Shown one piece after another: positions 1 through 8,822 of a stretch of DNA of 64,000 nt (position 1 is the stretch's first letter; each line of letters begins with the position of its first letter). The stretch covers positions 5,017,001 to 5,081,000 of the forward strand of contig NZ_CP050699.1 of NCBI RefSeq assembly GCF_005116675.2, written 5' to 3'. The position numbers and the translations under genes were made by a program. Below the pieces are notes generated by a model, which worked only from the letters and a program-made list of their open reading frames with translations, was not told where the DNA came from and did no database searches. The DNA is from Desulfosediminicola ganghwensis. GTDB lineage: Bacteria; Desulfobacterota; Desulfobulbia; Desulfobulbales; Desulfocapsaceae.

Positions 1-549
1 TGGTTTCTGGTTCGATGACTGTGGCCAAAGCTCTTGATTTTCTGCTGTATCCGCCATTGTAACACCTGTCCCATCAACAACAATTACCTGGCGATCATTT
101 AATGAATGAGATGCACGTCGTGCTCCGGACCATTTAGCAGTATGTTGAAACACCTCAACAAGCAGATTTTCATCTAATTTCTTACGTGCACAGCAATATG
201 AAGCGGTAGATGATGATGGAAGCCGAAGGCCGTGGTTAGATGCATATGATTGCAACTTTTTTACAGCTTCTCTACATCCACCGTCTGCATCAAGGACTTG
301 GCCTAAGAAGGACCAAAAAGTGTTTTCCTTGGTAAACAAACGTCGTCTGCTCATCTTTCCCGAAGGATCCTGTTTGAGCAATTTCGTGGGAATGAATTGC
401 CCAAAAATCTCTCCTATCTGTTTAAAAGAGTTCTGTCTGAGGGAAGTGATTTTTCGAGCAAATTTTTGTTGTTGGCTATGAGGTTTTCTACCTCGTTTGG
501 GAAGGTGAAAACCGGGCAACATTGGCATGATTTGGTGTTGGTTTCGCAT
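1..549 (-). CDS. IS4-family transposase, N-terminal part (runs off left edge)
   Basis: The minus-strand frame is open from an ATG at 549 to base 1 with no stop, giving 183 codons of a longer protein. The residues VVDGTGVTMAD near codon 170 match the first catalytic Asp region of IS4-type DDE transposases, which cut and paste their own element. Upstream is a basic N-terminal segment typical of the DNA-binding part. The gene points left, out of the window, and its 5' side abuts the broken integrase at 649. I infer that insertion of this IS may have removed the 5' end of that integrase. I could not find a convincing terminal inverted repeat between 550 and 648. Confidence 0.8.
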   Translation of the reverse strand, partial: MRNQHQIMPMLPGFHLPKRGRKPHSQQQKFARKITSLRQNSFKQIGEIFGQFIPTKLLKQDPSGKMSRRRLFTKENTFWSFLGQVLDADGGCREAVKKLQSYASNHGLRLPSSSTASYCCARKKLDENLLVEVFQHTAKWSGARRASHSLNDRQVIVVDGTGVTMADTAENQELWPQSSNQKP

Positions 550-648
550 AGCAAATTATACCAATTTTTGCCAATATATTCAGTTGCTTTTCACCTATAA
601 AACACGCTTAAACTAGCGCCATTCTGGTCTGTCCCCGATTGATTCTAC

Positions 649-1472
649 ATGGACACAGTTTACCATGCAAGGCGATGGGCGAAAAGATGGTCAGGTTTAA
701 CTTGCACTGAGATAACTATTGAACTAATAACAGAATTGAGGGACGAACGAAGCAAAATATCCAATCAAACTGCTAACAAAGAGTTAAGACACCTTCGTTC
801 TCTCTTTAACTGGGGAATCAAGAAAGGCTATGTTCAACATAACCCCGCCTCAGTTGTTGACATGATGAGAGTAGAAAAACGAAAAGTTTATGTACCATCT
901 CAGCATGATATCGATAAGGTGTTCGCTGTAGCCAGCGCGGAACAACTCGATTACTTGTGGTGCTTGCGTGATACACTTGCCCGATCACGTGAGATTAACC
1001 GATTGAAGTGGGAGGACATCGACTTTGAAAACAACACTATTACTCTCCATACTCGCAAGAAAAAGCACGGCACCAAAACTCCTCGTCTCATACCTATGAC
1101 CCAAAAACTCTGTGAGGTACTTACTCGTAGATGTGATATGCGAAGCCAAGCAATACCATGGGTATTTTGGCACAGGTATTATTCTCGAAATGAAGGTAAA
1201 GTTGTAACTGGACCATATAAAGATCGTAAAAGATTCATGCGCTCTCTGTGTGAAAAGGCAGGTGTTAAATACTTTCGGTTTCACCCTCTACGGCATGCAG
1301 GTGCTAGCCTGATGGAAAACATCAATATACCCGTCACTCATATCCAAGAAATTCTTGGACATGAAAACAGGAAAACAGGAAAACTACAGAAACATATATC
1401 CATGCTATCAACAAGGCCAAGCATGAAGTTATAAGACAATTTGAGGCGGCCAGAATAGATATCAGCCAATAA
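649..1472 (+). pseudogene. Tyrosine recombinase/integrase, 5'-truncated and frameshifted
   Basis: The frame from ATG 649 encodes most of a phage-type integrase: part of the core-binding domain (NKELRHLRSLFNWG), then the catalytic domain with the first Arg (TLARSREINRLKW), the HPLRH box and LGHEN. The N-terminal arm-binding domain is absent and an in-frame TGA lies at 640-642, so the 5' end is lost. After HENRK the frame runs into unrelated residues and stops at 1434. Removing one copy of an 8-bp tandem repeat at 1364-1379 restores HENRKTTETYIH, with the catalytic Tyr, and an open frame to TAA at 1470-1472. The gene is therefore a recent pseudogene. It probably mobilised the element carrying the ATPase/PIN pair at 1573-3469. 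Confidence 0.85.
1364..1379. repeat. 8-bp tandem duplication that breaks the integrase
   Basis: Two adjacent copies of AAAACAGG occupy 1364-1371 and 1372-1379 and are followed by AAAACTAC. One copy restores the conserved integrase C-terminus with its nucleophilic tyrosine. The pattern fits replication slippage. Confidence 0.85.
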
Positions 1473-1572
1473 AATGTTAATCAACTAAAGATACTCCAGT
1501 CGTTTTTTTAAAAAATCAATACATCAATCACATATCCCCGCATCCAAAATCAATGCCAGTGAGAAAGAAGCT

Positions 1573-2934
1573 ATGATAACGAGAATTAATCTAAGAAATT
1601 TCAAAGCCTTTGAAAGATCATCACTACGATTAAAACCAATTACAATTTTACTGGGGCCTAATAATTCCGGAAAATCATCAGTTCTTGCATCGTTGAGAAT
1701 GTTGTCGCAAACACTGGAAAGTTATGACACTAACGTACCATTGCTCTTAAATGGTAACATGGGTGATTTTGGTACCTACAAGGATGTAGTATTCAACAAT
1801 AATACTAGAAGGCATTTTGAAATAACACTATCGCTTAAGTCTTCTGGAGGTAGAGCTGCTACAGGAGTACGAAGATTTGCACGTAAAGGTGATCGAATCA
1901 GGGTTAACTTAAAGTACAAATACAGATCGTCAATTAGAGAAGTTATACTTAAAGAAATTAAATTTTTTAGAAATGGAATAGAAATATTTCATTCTCACTA
2001 TTCTGATGATTCAGAAAAGCATATTATTCAAAAAATAAAGAAGACTGAAATCCCAATTAACATCAGATCTTTTTTATCAAATAATTTAAGATTATTTCAT
2101 TTTTTGCCTCGAGCTTTGTTTGTTCCAACGCCAACAGAAGATGACAATTCTCTTCGAGCATCTATCATTAGAGATACCAGATCCACATTGCGCAACCTCC
2201 CATACTATCTTGATGAAGTAAATCACATACTAACTGGAATGGAATATATTGGTGCAATGAGAGTCCCTCCTTCCAGATCTTATATGTTTTCTGGAGAAAG
2301 GAATAGGCGTGTTGGATCTAATGGCGAAAACGCACCAAATATCCTTATGATGGATGCACTCCGAAAGGGTTCAAAAAGTAGAGACATTAAAAATCAAGTA
2401 GTCGAATGGTTAAATAGGGCTGGCATTGCTTCTGACATTAAAATCGTCAATATTTCAGACAGATATTATGAATTACATATCCAAAACCCTGTCACACGAG
2501 AATACCAAAACTTTTCGGATGTCGGCTACGGCAACAGCCAAATTATCCCGATCCTGGTCGCAGGCTTCAATTTAGACCCCAACTCAGTCCTAATGGTAGA
2601 AGAGCCAGAAATACATCTACACCCTAAAGCACAAGCTGAACTTGGCAATTTCTTCCTCTCATTATATTCACAAAATATTCAGTCTATTATCGAAACACAC
2701 AGTGAACACTTAATCGTAAGAATTCAACAACATATAGCAGAAGGGCTTATATCTCCAGAGGATATAGCAATACACTATGTATATCCTAAAAATAATGCGA
2801 AATTTATTAAAACTATTCCGATAGATGAAAATGGCATTTTCACTGAAGAGTGGCCAGAGGGTTTTTTTCCTATTAGACTGGAGGAAGCTAAAAAACTAGC
2901 TAAAATCAGACATTTCAGACAAACCACAAACTAA
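1573..2934 (+). CDS. AAA/OLD-like ATPase with DUF3696 C-terminus
   Basis: This 453-residue protein is an SMC/OLD-type ATPase. Residues 1-15 form the usual N-terminal strand (MITRINLRNFKAF), Walker A is at about 28-35 (GPNNSGKS), a YGNSQ signature-like stretch lies before Walker B at about 338-347 (SVLMVEEPEIHLHP), and an ETHSEH switch follows at about 374. The end (EWPEGFF) is typical of DUF3696 proteins. No TOPRIM nuclease domain is visible, so an effector would have to come from elsewhere; the next gene, 13 bp downstream and co-oriented, encodes a PIN-like protein. A GAGAAAG ribosome site precedes the ATG. ATPase-nuclease pairs of this sort often act in phage or plasmid defence; that role is inferred here. 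The base composition is clearly more A+T rich than the core genes. Confidence 0.85.
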   Translation: MITRINLRNFKAFERSSLRLKPITILLGPNNSGKSSVLASLRMLSQTLESYDTNVPLLLNGNMGDFGTYKDVVFNNNTRRHFEITLSLKSSGGRAATGVRRFARKGDRIRVNLKYKYRSSIREVILKEIKFFRNGIEIFHSHYSDDSEKHIIQKIKKTEIPINIRSFLSNNLRLFHFLPRALFVPTPTEDDNSLRASIIRDTRSTLRNLPYYLDEVNHILTGMEYIGAMRVPPSRSYMFSGERNRRVGSNGENAPNILMMDALRKGSKSRDIKNQVVEWLNRAGIASDIKIVNISDRYYELHIQNPVTREYQNFSDVGYGNSQIIPILVAGFNLDPNSVLMVEEPEIHLHPKAQAELGNFFLSLYSQNIQSIIETHSEHLIVRIQQHIAEGLISPEDIAIHYVYPKNNAKFIKTIPIDENGIFTEEWPEGFFPIRLEEAKKLAKIRHFRQTTN

Positions 2935-2947
2935 CTTGGTCCCCCAA

Positions 2948-3469
2948 ATGCCGCGAATTACAATTGATGCTAACATTTTCAAGAACTATTACGAAGAGGC
3001 AGTACTCGAAGGCCCTTGCTGTCTCACTAAATCAAGCAAACCAATTTTTGAAGATACCTCATTAAGGCACATACTAATACTTGATGATGGCGGGATAATT
3101 GAACATGAATGGAAGGAACCTATCTGTTCAGAGTGGTTTGATGCTTGGATTATAGAGAGGATGACTAATGGGCACATTGAACTTGTGCCAACCAACAACC
3201 ACCCAGATCTGTCCAAATCACTGTATAATCTTGGATTCCCAAAAGGAGAGCGCGATATTTGGTATATAAGAGTAGCCAAAACGTGCGCAGAAAGAACAGG
3301 GAGTGGTTACGTAATTACTGAAGATATAGATTTTTTTGCACCAAAACAAAAGAAGACTGCTAAAGCAGAAGGTCGTATAAAATTAATGCGATCAAAAAGT
3401 GCACCTATAAAAAAATATCTTCGGAAGAATGAACATATAGAAATTCTCTGTGTAAAAGACTATCTCTGA
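2948..3469 (+). CDS. Small PIN-like protein, partner of DUF3696 ATPase
   Basis: This is a 173-residue protein starting at ATG 2948; a TTG at 2936 is possible but less likely. I do not recognise it as a named family. The order of acidic residues matches a PIN nuclease: Asp7 in TIDANIF, Glu52/Glu54 in GIIEHEW, Asp103 in GERDIWY and Asp126/Asp128 in VITEDIDFF, each next to a predicted beta strand. PIN domains are Mg-dependent RNases, commonly toxins or defence effectors. It follows the ATPase gene directly on the same strand, suggesting a two-component operon in which the ATPase controls the nuclease. The PIN reading is a motif-based inference, not a database match. Confidence 0.6.
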   Translation: MPRITIDANIFKNYYEEAVLEGPCCLTKSSKPIFEDTSLRHILILDDGGIIEHEWKEPICSEWFDAWIIERMTNGHIELVPTNNHPDLSKSLYNLGFPKGERDIWYIRVAKTCAERTGSGYVITEDIDFFAPKQKKTAKAEGRIKLMRSKSAPIKKYLRKNEHIEILCVKDYL

Positions 3470-3540
3470 TCACTACTGCTTTTTATCACATGATTTCACA
3501 CACAACTGCAGAAAAAAATTAGTCTCATGAATTTCAAATG

Positions 3541-3585
3541 CAAACAAAAAAGGACCAACAAGCTGAAATCACTTGCTAGTCCTTT
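3541..3585 (-). terminator. Rho-independent terminator beyond the tRNA-Arg remnant
   Basis: On the minus strand a stem (AAAGGAC pairing with GTCCTTT, plus an inner AGCAAG/CTTG stem) is followed by a run of T. It lies just past the 3' end of the tRNA-Arg fragment, where the terminator of the original tRNA gene would be expected. Confidence 0.6.
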
Positions 3586-3592
3586 CAATATA

Positions 3593-3639
3593 TATGGTGA
3601 CCCCGGCAGGATTCGAACCTGCGACACCAGGATTAGGAA
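3593..3639. repeat. attL-type copy of the tRNA-Arg 3' end
   Basis: The 47 bp are identical to 13226-13272. They cover the 3' half of tRNA-Arg from the anticodon loop to the CCA end, plus two bases beyond it, in minus orientation. The 5' half of the tRNA is absent, so this copy is an attachment-site duplicate and not a second tRNA gene. Confidence 0.92.
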
Positions 3640-3767
3640 GATTCAATGCTGTTATTCTAAAAAAAGCATTTTTCTGCTTAATTAATCGATATTTCAATAA
3701 AATAATCATTTACTATTTCCCAATAAGTCATCAGTATTCTGACAAATTCTTTTGTTTTTTGCGCACA

Positions 3768-3789
3768 ATTACACAGGAATTACACAAGA
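3768..3789. repeat. Tandem arm-type repeats, left end of element
   Basis: ATTACACAGGA is followed directly by ATTACACAAGA. The same tandem pair, with one base different, occurs at 13160-13181 near the other end of the element, in the same orientation. Position and spacing suit arm-type binding sites for the element's integrase; this is an inference. Confidence 0.6.
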
Positions 3790-3952
3790 TCTTTCACAAG
3801 GCGATAATTGAGCAAGAGCACGTTATTATAACCAAGTACGTTGATTACCCGACATGGTTCTGAGCCTACGTTACACAAATTAGGTAACATAAATATTCAG
3901 AAGGACTATACAATGTCGACTACGCAGGATTTCGCTGTAATACTAAGTAGGT

Positions 3953-5216
3953 CACTGCTGTCTCATAGTTAATTCCACAATGCAAGTTGTGGCGAAAATT
4001 GTGTTTTTCCTGGTTTGTCAGGCGGCTTTAACAAGTCAGCCAACGGTCTTCTTTCAAAAATGTTCAATTGCAATAGCCTGAGCAGTTGCGTGAGCGATCC
4101 TTTGAATTTGGCCATGAATTTAAAATACGACAGCATTAGATAGACACAGAGGGCAATCCATAGCTGTGTAAGTACTGCGTTTTCAGATGTTCCAAGAAAC
4201 GTCTTCACTTTTAGTTGTTGCTTGATCCACTTAAAGAACAGTTCGATTTGCCAGCGTTCTTTATAAATTGCAGCAACCTCTGATGCTTTGAGTTTCCTCG
4301 AATTTGTCACAAACTGATACTCAATGCCCGTTTCTGGATCAACATAGATAATCCGTCGAAAAGTGAACTGATATCCTGGAATTTTTATCTTTTGGTCTTC
4401 AAGAACATCAGGAGAATCGGGTTTACGTCGGTTGCCGTAGCGATAGACTTTTGCATTACTTTTAAGCCGTGTTACGAACGTTATTTTGCGTTTGTCGAGG
4501 GTCTCGTACCAAGTGTAATCGGTGAACCCTCGGTCAAAAACTACACAAGAACCGGCAGGCAGGTTAAGAGATCGTGCCCATTCGATTTCATGTTTTTTGC
4601 CCTCCGTCATATCCATGAAGACTGGAAGATAGCCACTTGCATCAAGGCCAAAATGCAATTTCATGGCACCCTTGGTTTTGCGGTAGTTAGCCCACGGAAA
4701 CACTGAGAGACAGAGATTGACCATCGTTGCATCGAGTAAATAAATTTTACCCTTGAACTTGAACCTATGCTTCGGAGCATTCGCCTGGCACTTATGCAAA
4801 AGCTGAAAGAACATGGCTTTGAAAGTCTCATAAGGCTGTTGCTCATTGACACGAGCCAAGGTGGCCCGACTAGTTGGCCTCATACCCAAATGATACAAAC
4901 GAGACTTTTGAACGGCCAGGTTGCTGACTAAGTCACGAAGGCTCTTTCTGGAAGTGAGTTGGGCTATAGTCATGGCGAGAAACTGGCTCCATCTGTTGAA
5001 GGAGCGAAACTTTTGTCCATGATGATGCTTTCTTGCCAGTTTCTCAAAATCATGTCTTGGGAAAAAGGAAGCAATCTGATTTAGGATTGTGCTAGAATGA
5101 GCCATGGCTCGGATCTCCTTGTTATTATATTGTTTTTCGCAAATTCACTATAACACAAGAAGCTCTCCGAGCCTTTATTTATCCGTAATCACGTTATTAT
5201 TTGTGAGACAGCAGTG
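3953..5216 (-). mobile_element. Complete IS4-family insertion sequence with 9-bp target duplication
   Basis: The element is 1264 bp. The left end begins CACTGCTGTCTCA at 3953 and the right end is its exact inverse, ending at 5216. Flanking direct repeats TAAGTAGGT occupy 3944-3952 and 5217-5225, a 9-bp target duplication. A single intact transposase gene fills it. Matching ends and duplications indicate recent transposition into the tRNA-Arg element. Fusing the flanks restores a short open frame of 18 codons (MSTTQDFAVILSRYKKTV) behind an AGAAGGA ribosome site. Confidence 0.93.
3969..5105 (-). CDS. IS4-family transposase (DUF4372 type)
   Basis: This intact 378-residue DDE transposase moves the IS that surrounds it. 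The N-terminus (LNQIASFFPRHDFEKL) resembles the DUF4372 domain found at the start of this IS4 subgroup. Catalytic acidic residues are seen at IYLLDATMVNL, CVVFDRGFTDY and, in the C-terminal YREK-type box, YKERWQIELFFKWIKQ. The length is normal for the group and there is no internal stop. The gene lies 16 bp inside the left terminal repeat and about 110 bp inside the right one, where its promoter must be. Confidence 0.92.
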   Translation of the reverse strand: MAHSSTILNQIASFFPRHDFEKLARKHHHGQKFRSFNRWSQFLAMTIAQLTSRKSLRDLVSNLAVQKSRLYHLGMRPTSRATLARVNEQQPYETFKAMFFQLLHKCQANAPKHRFKFKGKIYLLDATMVNLCLSVFPWANYRKTKGAMKLHFGLDASGYLPVFMDMTEGKKHEIEWARSLNLPAGSCVVFDRGFTDYTWYETLDKRKITFVTRLKSNAKVYRYGNRRKPDSPDVLEDQKIKIPGYQFTFRRIIYVDPETGIEYQFVTNSRKLKASEVAAIYKERWQIELFFKWIKQQLKVKTFLGTSENAVLTQLWIALCVYLMLSYFKFMAKFKGSLTQLLRLLQLNIFERRPLADLLKPPDKPGKTQFSPQLALWN

Positions 5217-5270
5217 TAAGTAGGTACAAGAAGACCGTTTAGTGACAACACACAAACACCTAACACACGC

Positions 5271-5300
5271 TTGACACCTCGCTAGTCTTTCACTTATGAT
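5271..5300 (+). promoter_or_regulatory. Orphan sigma70-type promoter
   Basis: TTGACA at 5271-5276 and TATGAT at 5295-5300 are separated by 18 bp. It points right, into the IS1595 remnant that lies on the other strand, so its original gene seems to have been lost. Downstream there is only a 15-codon open frame from ATG 5352. Confidence 0.45.
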
Positions 5301-5366
5301 GATACCAAACCTGTTACAATGCAGTGAGAGAAGCCACGGATCTGGAACAATATGGCAGAAATGCAT

Positions 5367-6054
5367 TTAATGAGGTGGTTTTGCTTTCTCACGTTCTGAT
5401 GATTCCTCATTATCAACAAATATTAAATAACGCTGAGATATTAGCATAGTAACTGCGGAATATAGAAAAAATGAGCCGATCATACCACCCATATAAAGGC
5501 GGTTACTGAAACGAAAACAGAGTTCAGCCAAATACCTCGGCAAATGCTTTGTACTCGCAGCCTGATATGTACCATATATGGCTCTTCTGGCCTCGCTGAT
5601 CATGATGCAGATCCAATGGAAAATCTTGTTGTCAGGATAGGGATAAATCTCACTTGTATTGACAACGTCGCGGAAAGCAAAGTTGTCAGCAACTCCCCAC
5701 AACGGCCTAGCTCACCTCAAATTACAACGCTTTCGTGGTAAATATGCTTCAACGACCACTTGCTAAGTACTCTAGAGAAAAAAGAACTCACGTTGATCAT
5801 TCTCATATGAACCGGACGACCTTTTTCATTGAGGACTACGGAAGCAAGAAATGGGGTCTTGGGGGTGCCCTCTGACCACGCTTACCACCGAATCTTTTAC
5901 CACCCCATTAAGCGCCATGACCTTCCGCTAAACCCTTGAGAGCAAGACTGTCATCGGAGACTTTCATGTCGTGCCTCAGTTTATGCTTCATGTTCATAGC
6001 AGCGTTGACTGAAACGCCCTGCAATTGTCGCATAATGAGCGCTGGCCTACCCTC
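5367..6054 (-). pseudogene. IS1595-family transposase remnant
   Basis: Reading the minus strand in three frames recovers an IS1595-type (ISXO2-like) transposase. The pieces are ALIMRQLQGVSVNAAMNMKHKL near 6030, KGLAEGHGA then a stop where the first acidic motif should be, GGKRFGGKRG, LNEKGRPVHMRM near 5815, then after further shifts FRDVVNTSEIYP, ARRAIYGTYQAAS and YLAELCFRFSNR to the stop at 5367. Stops and shifts at several points, and the missing N-terminus, show long decay. It cannot be active. No terminal repeats were found. Confidence 0.75.
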
Positions 6055-6382
6055 TTAAAAATTGGTCGGTTGTAAGTGAGCAATTGTATAGATAGTTACG
6101 AAACTGAAAAAAATTTCGGATTGAAACCAGGCAATGTTTGGCATGACCGCATCTTGCGGCACCTTCAGTTAGCAAGCCAACGCGCTTTGAAAACCTTTAT
6201 CGGTAATGCTCTATTTTACCATATTTTCTGACGTTAAACTTTGTTCCTAACCATGTCGTTTCTCCTAGTATGGTCATCAATGATGATTATGACCTGCCTA
6301 GGATATCAAACTGTGACCAACTCTAAATATTATTTACTTGTTGAGATTTAGGGGGATCCGATAAAAAATAGGGAGGGATATC

Positions 6383-7867
6383 ATGAAGACATCTCGTGTC
6401 AAAGCTTTAATTCGATTTTGTGTTATTATTGGTCTTGTTTTGGTTAACTGCGCGGCACATGCAACAGATGTGGCAGGTGTTATTGATACTGATACCACTT
6501 GGGATTTAGCAGGAAGCCCTTATATTGTTACCGGGGGAATATTGGTAAACCCTGGCACCACATTAACAATTGAAGCAGGTGTCCAAGTACGTTTCAATGG
6601 ATTATACATACTTACTGTTCAAGGAAATATTCGAACTTTGGGTACTCAGGGTAATGAAATAATATTTACTTCAAACTTTATCCCGCAACAAAAAGATGAT
6701 TGGGTCGGGATCAGGCTTCTCGACAACATTGGCTCTGAAATTAATGGAACCATTATAGAGTATTCAAAAAAAGCTATCAGCCTGGAAGGAGGATCGGATA
6801 ATAGGTTCTATAACAATGTATTCAGAAATTGTTCTGAAGCAATAGGGTCTTGGGATGCTAATAATACAATTGCTAATAACAATTATTTTTACAATATTTC
6901 TGGTGCTGCTTTCGCAATAGGCAGGAACCATTCAATTGTGATTTCAAATAATACGATAGAAAATGTTGAATATGGAGTATATATTAACGAATATTCAACT
7001 ATAACAATAAACAATACCAACATGCTTAATGTATATGGATACTCTGTCAAATATACCGGATTCCAAGATAGTCAAGACATTGTGATCGATGGTCGATACA
7101 ATTATTGGGATATGGAAACTACAGCCGAAATGGATTTGAAAGGTGCTACTGCAAATATTGATAATATATGGGACTTCTACGACAATCCTCTAGTAGGAAG
7201 AGTTGATTATTCCGAATGGTTACATGCACCAAATCCCAATGCTTATCCCTGGTTGGGGGTGATTCCGGTCAATCAGTCACCTATAGCAAAAGCAGGGGCT
7301 GATCAAGTTGTCTTTGACACTGTCACACTTGATGGTAGTGCCTCATATGACCCTGATGGATCTGTAGTTTCACATTATTGGGAACTCGTATATAGAGGTG
7401 ATGCTGCTCACGATATGACCACTAACGGCGTAAACCCAACAATCACAGATTTGTACCCTGGTTTTTATGATGCATATCTCACCGTGACCGATGATGAAGG
7501 GGCTACAAGTACTGACACCTCGGTTGTTGCCGCTGCTGGTCCGTCAATCTGCACCGCTAGTACAATTCATGTTGGATCTATTACCGCTTCAACTCTTAAA
7601 GGAAGCCAAGGGCGAAGTTACGGTGAAGTGACAGTCACCCTTTTTGACGATTATTTCAAACCCGTTGCTGGTGCTACTGTTACCGGAACATTTGCTGGTG
7701 ACTTCAATGAGACGTTAAGCGGGGTATCTGACAATAATGGAGTTGTAGTGATACGTACTACTGAGCAGGTAAAGAAGCCTTTGTATGGATTTTGCGTGAA
7801 TAGCGTAGATAAGGAATCATTGCTATATGTCCCTGAGGATAACATAGAAACATGCACGGTGAAGTAA
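6383..7867 (+). CDS. Secreted beta-helix protein with PKD domain
   Basis: This 494-residue cargo protein has a clear signal peptide (residues 1-27: basic start, hydrophobic core, AHA cleavage), so it is exported. Residues about 50-240 are rich in Asn, Ile and Gly with repeated ...NNTIENVEYG... turns, the pattern of a right-handed parallel beta-helix. Residues about 290-385 form a PKD domain (SPIAKAGADQ, DGSASYDPDGS, LTVTDDEGA). The last 100 residues look like an Ig-like strand repeat. No catalytic motif or sortase or lipobox signal is visible, so binding or adhesion is only a guess. A GGGAGG ribosome site precedes the ATG. It stands alone and is A+T rich, as expected for acquired cargo. Confidence 0.8.
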   Translation: MKTSRVKALIRFCVIIGLVLVNCAAHATDVAGVIDTDTTWDLAGSPYIVTGGILVNPGTTLTIEAGVQVRFNGLYILTVQGNIRTLGTQGNEIIFTSNFIPQQKDDWVGIRLLDNIGSEINGTIIEYSKKAISLEGGSDNRFYNNVFRNCSEAIGSWDANNTIANNNYFYNISGAAFAIGRNHSIVISNNTIENVEYGVYINEYSTITINNTNMLNVYGYSVKYTGFQDSQDIVIDGRYNYWDMETTAEMDLKGATANIDNIWDFYDNPLVGRVDYSEWLHAPNPNAYPWLGVIPVNQSPIAKAGADQVVFDTVTLDGSASYDPDGSVVSHYWELVYRGDAAHDMTTNGVNPTITDLYPGFYDAYLTVTDDEGATSTDTSVVAAAGPSICTASTIHVGSITASTLKGSQGRSYGEVTVTLFDDYFKPVAGATVTGTFAGDFNETLSGVSDNNGVVVIRTTEQVKKPLYGFCVNSVDKESLLYVPEDNIETCTVK

Positions 7868-8822
7868 TATAGCGGTATGTTTTTTATTGCAAAGGCAGGG
7901 ACAAGTTGTTGGGTTCCTGCCTTATTGAGTTAATATCGTCGACAGTTTTGTTTATGCAACACCAGTAACCACCCCAGAATCGATCGTAGTAACTGGCTGT
8001 TTCCACAATATCTTCCCAAGTGCTCCTCGGTTAGGTATTTAGAAACTACGAGCCCCAGCTACTGTTTGGAATAAAATACAAAAAACGCATCCTTTAAAAC
8101 CACGTTAGCTGTGTACGTTCATGTAATATACAGCGGCCGGAGCGCTTTACAGAACAGACTCGGAGCATGATTAATGCAGAGTCTGCCAGATTAATTGCTC
8201 ATTTCATTTGGTGGATGCCAGATCGGGTCTCCAGTTCTGCAAGGAACTATCCCCCATCTATTCATGTTAGAGCACTGATCGTTTTCCTGAGATAGTCAAA
8301 GCGATATATCATGAACCTAAATATAGACATCCCCCCTTTTTCCTCCCCTCCCCCACATCCGTGAATTTCCAGGAGTCCCATTCATCAGCCTCAATGCCGT
8401 TTGAGACATCCATATTGGCCCATGCCCTTTTCCAACAATCAATTGATTTCACTAGATAAACTCTGCAATATTTAACTATAGCCATGCGGTGCTACTGCGC
8501 TGGTCGGCGTGAAAAGACAGGCTCTCAGACCATTTGGGCGTTGCAGGATCCTCCTTGAATTTAAGTAGTGCCTTAAGTACATTTATGCTCACCATCTTGC
8601 CGCAGGATGACGCTTTTCACGCTTCCCTCGGTAGCCTTCTTGATTAGCTTGATAAGGCAGAGTGTTTGCCAGTGCGACTTGACGATTCTTTCGGCTAGAT
8701 GCTTTTTTTCTGGGGGAGGAAGTATCCTGGTTCTTTACACTACAGGATGGAAAGTTTGGCGCCCTCTAGTGGTCACAAAGTCTTTCGGCAATAGATGATC
8801 CGCCCCATAGTCCGGCCTATAT
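7868..8822. other. 955-bp stretch without a recognisable gene
   Basis: Apart from the hairpin at 7892-7923 I see no coding region, RNA gene or IS end here. Open frames are short and lack ribosome sites. It may hold decayed sequence between the cargo gene and the small minus-strand genes of the element. Confidence 0.5.
7892..7923 (+). terminator. Hairpin after the beta-helix gene
   Basis: AAGGCAGG and CCTGCCTT form an 8-bp stem 24 bp after the stop codon. The T tract after it is weak, so termination is probable but not certain. Confidence 0.4.

Noticed and set aside
550-648. Terminal inverted repeat of the left IS4-type element
   Set aside because: No sequence here could be paired with another end, because the other end of the IS lies outside the window.
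3593-3639. Second tRNA-Arg gene
   Set aside because: Only the 3' half is present; the acceptor 5' strand, D arm and half the anticodon stem are missing, so it is an attachment-site copy.
3573-3863. A 96-codon plus-strand frame containing TPAGFEPATPG
   Set aside because: It is a translation of the antisense of the tRNA-Arg 3' end; this peptide is a well-known false product of tRNA sequence. The frame has no ribosome site.
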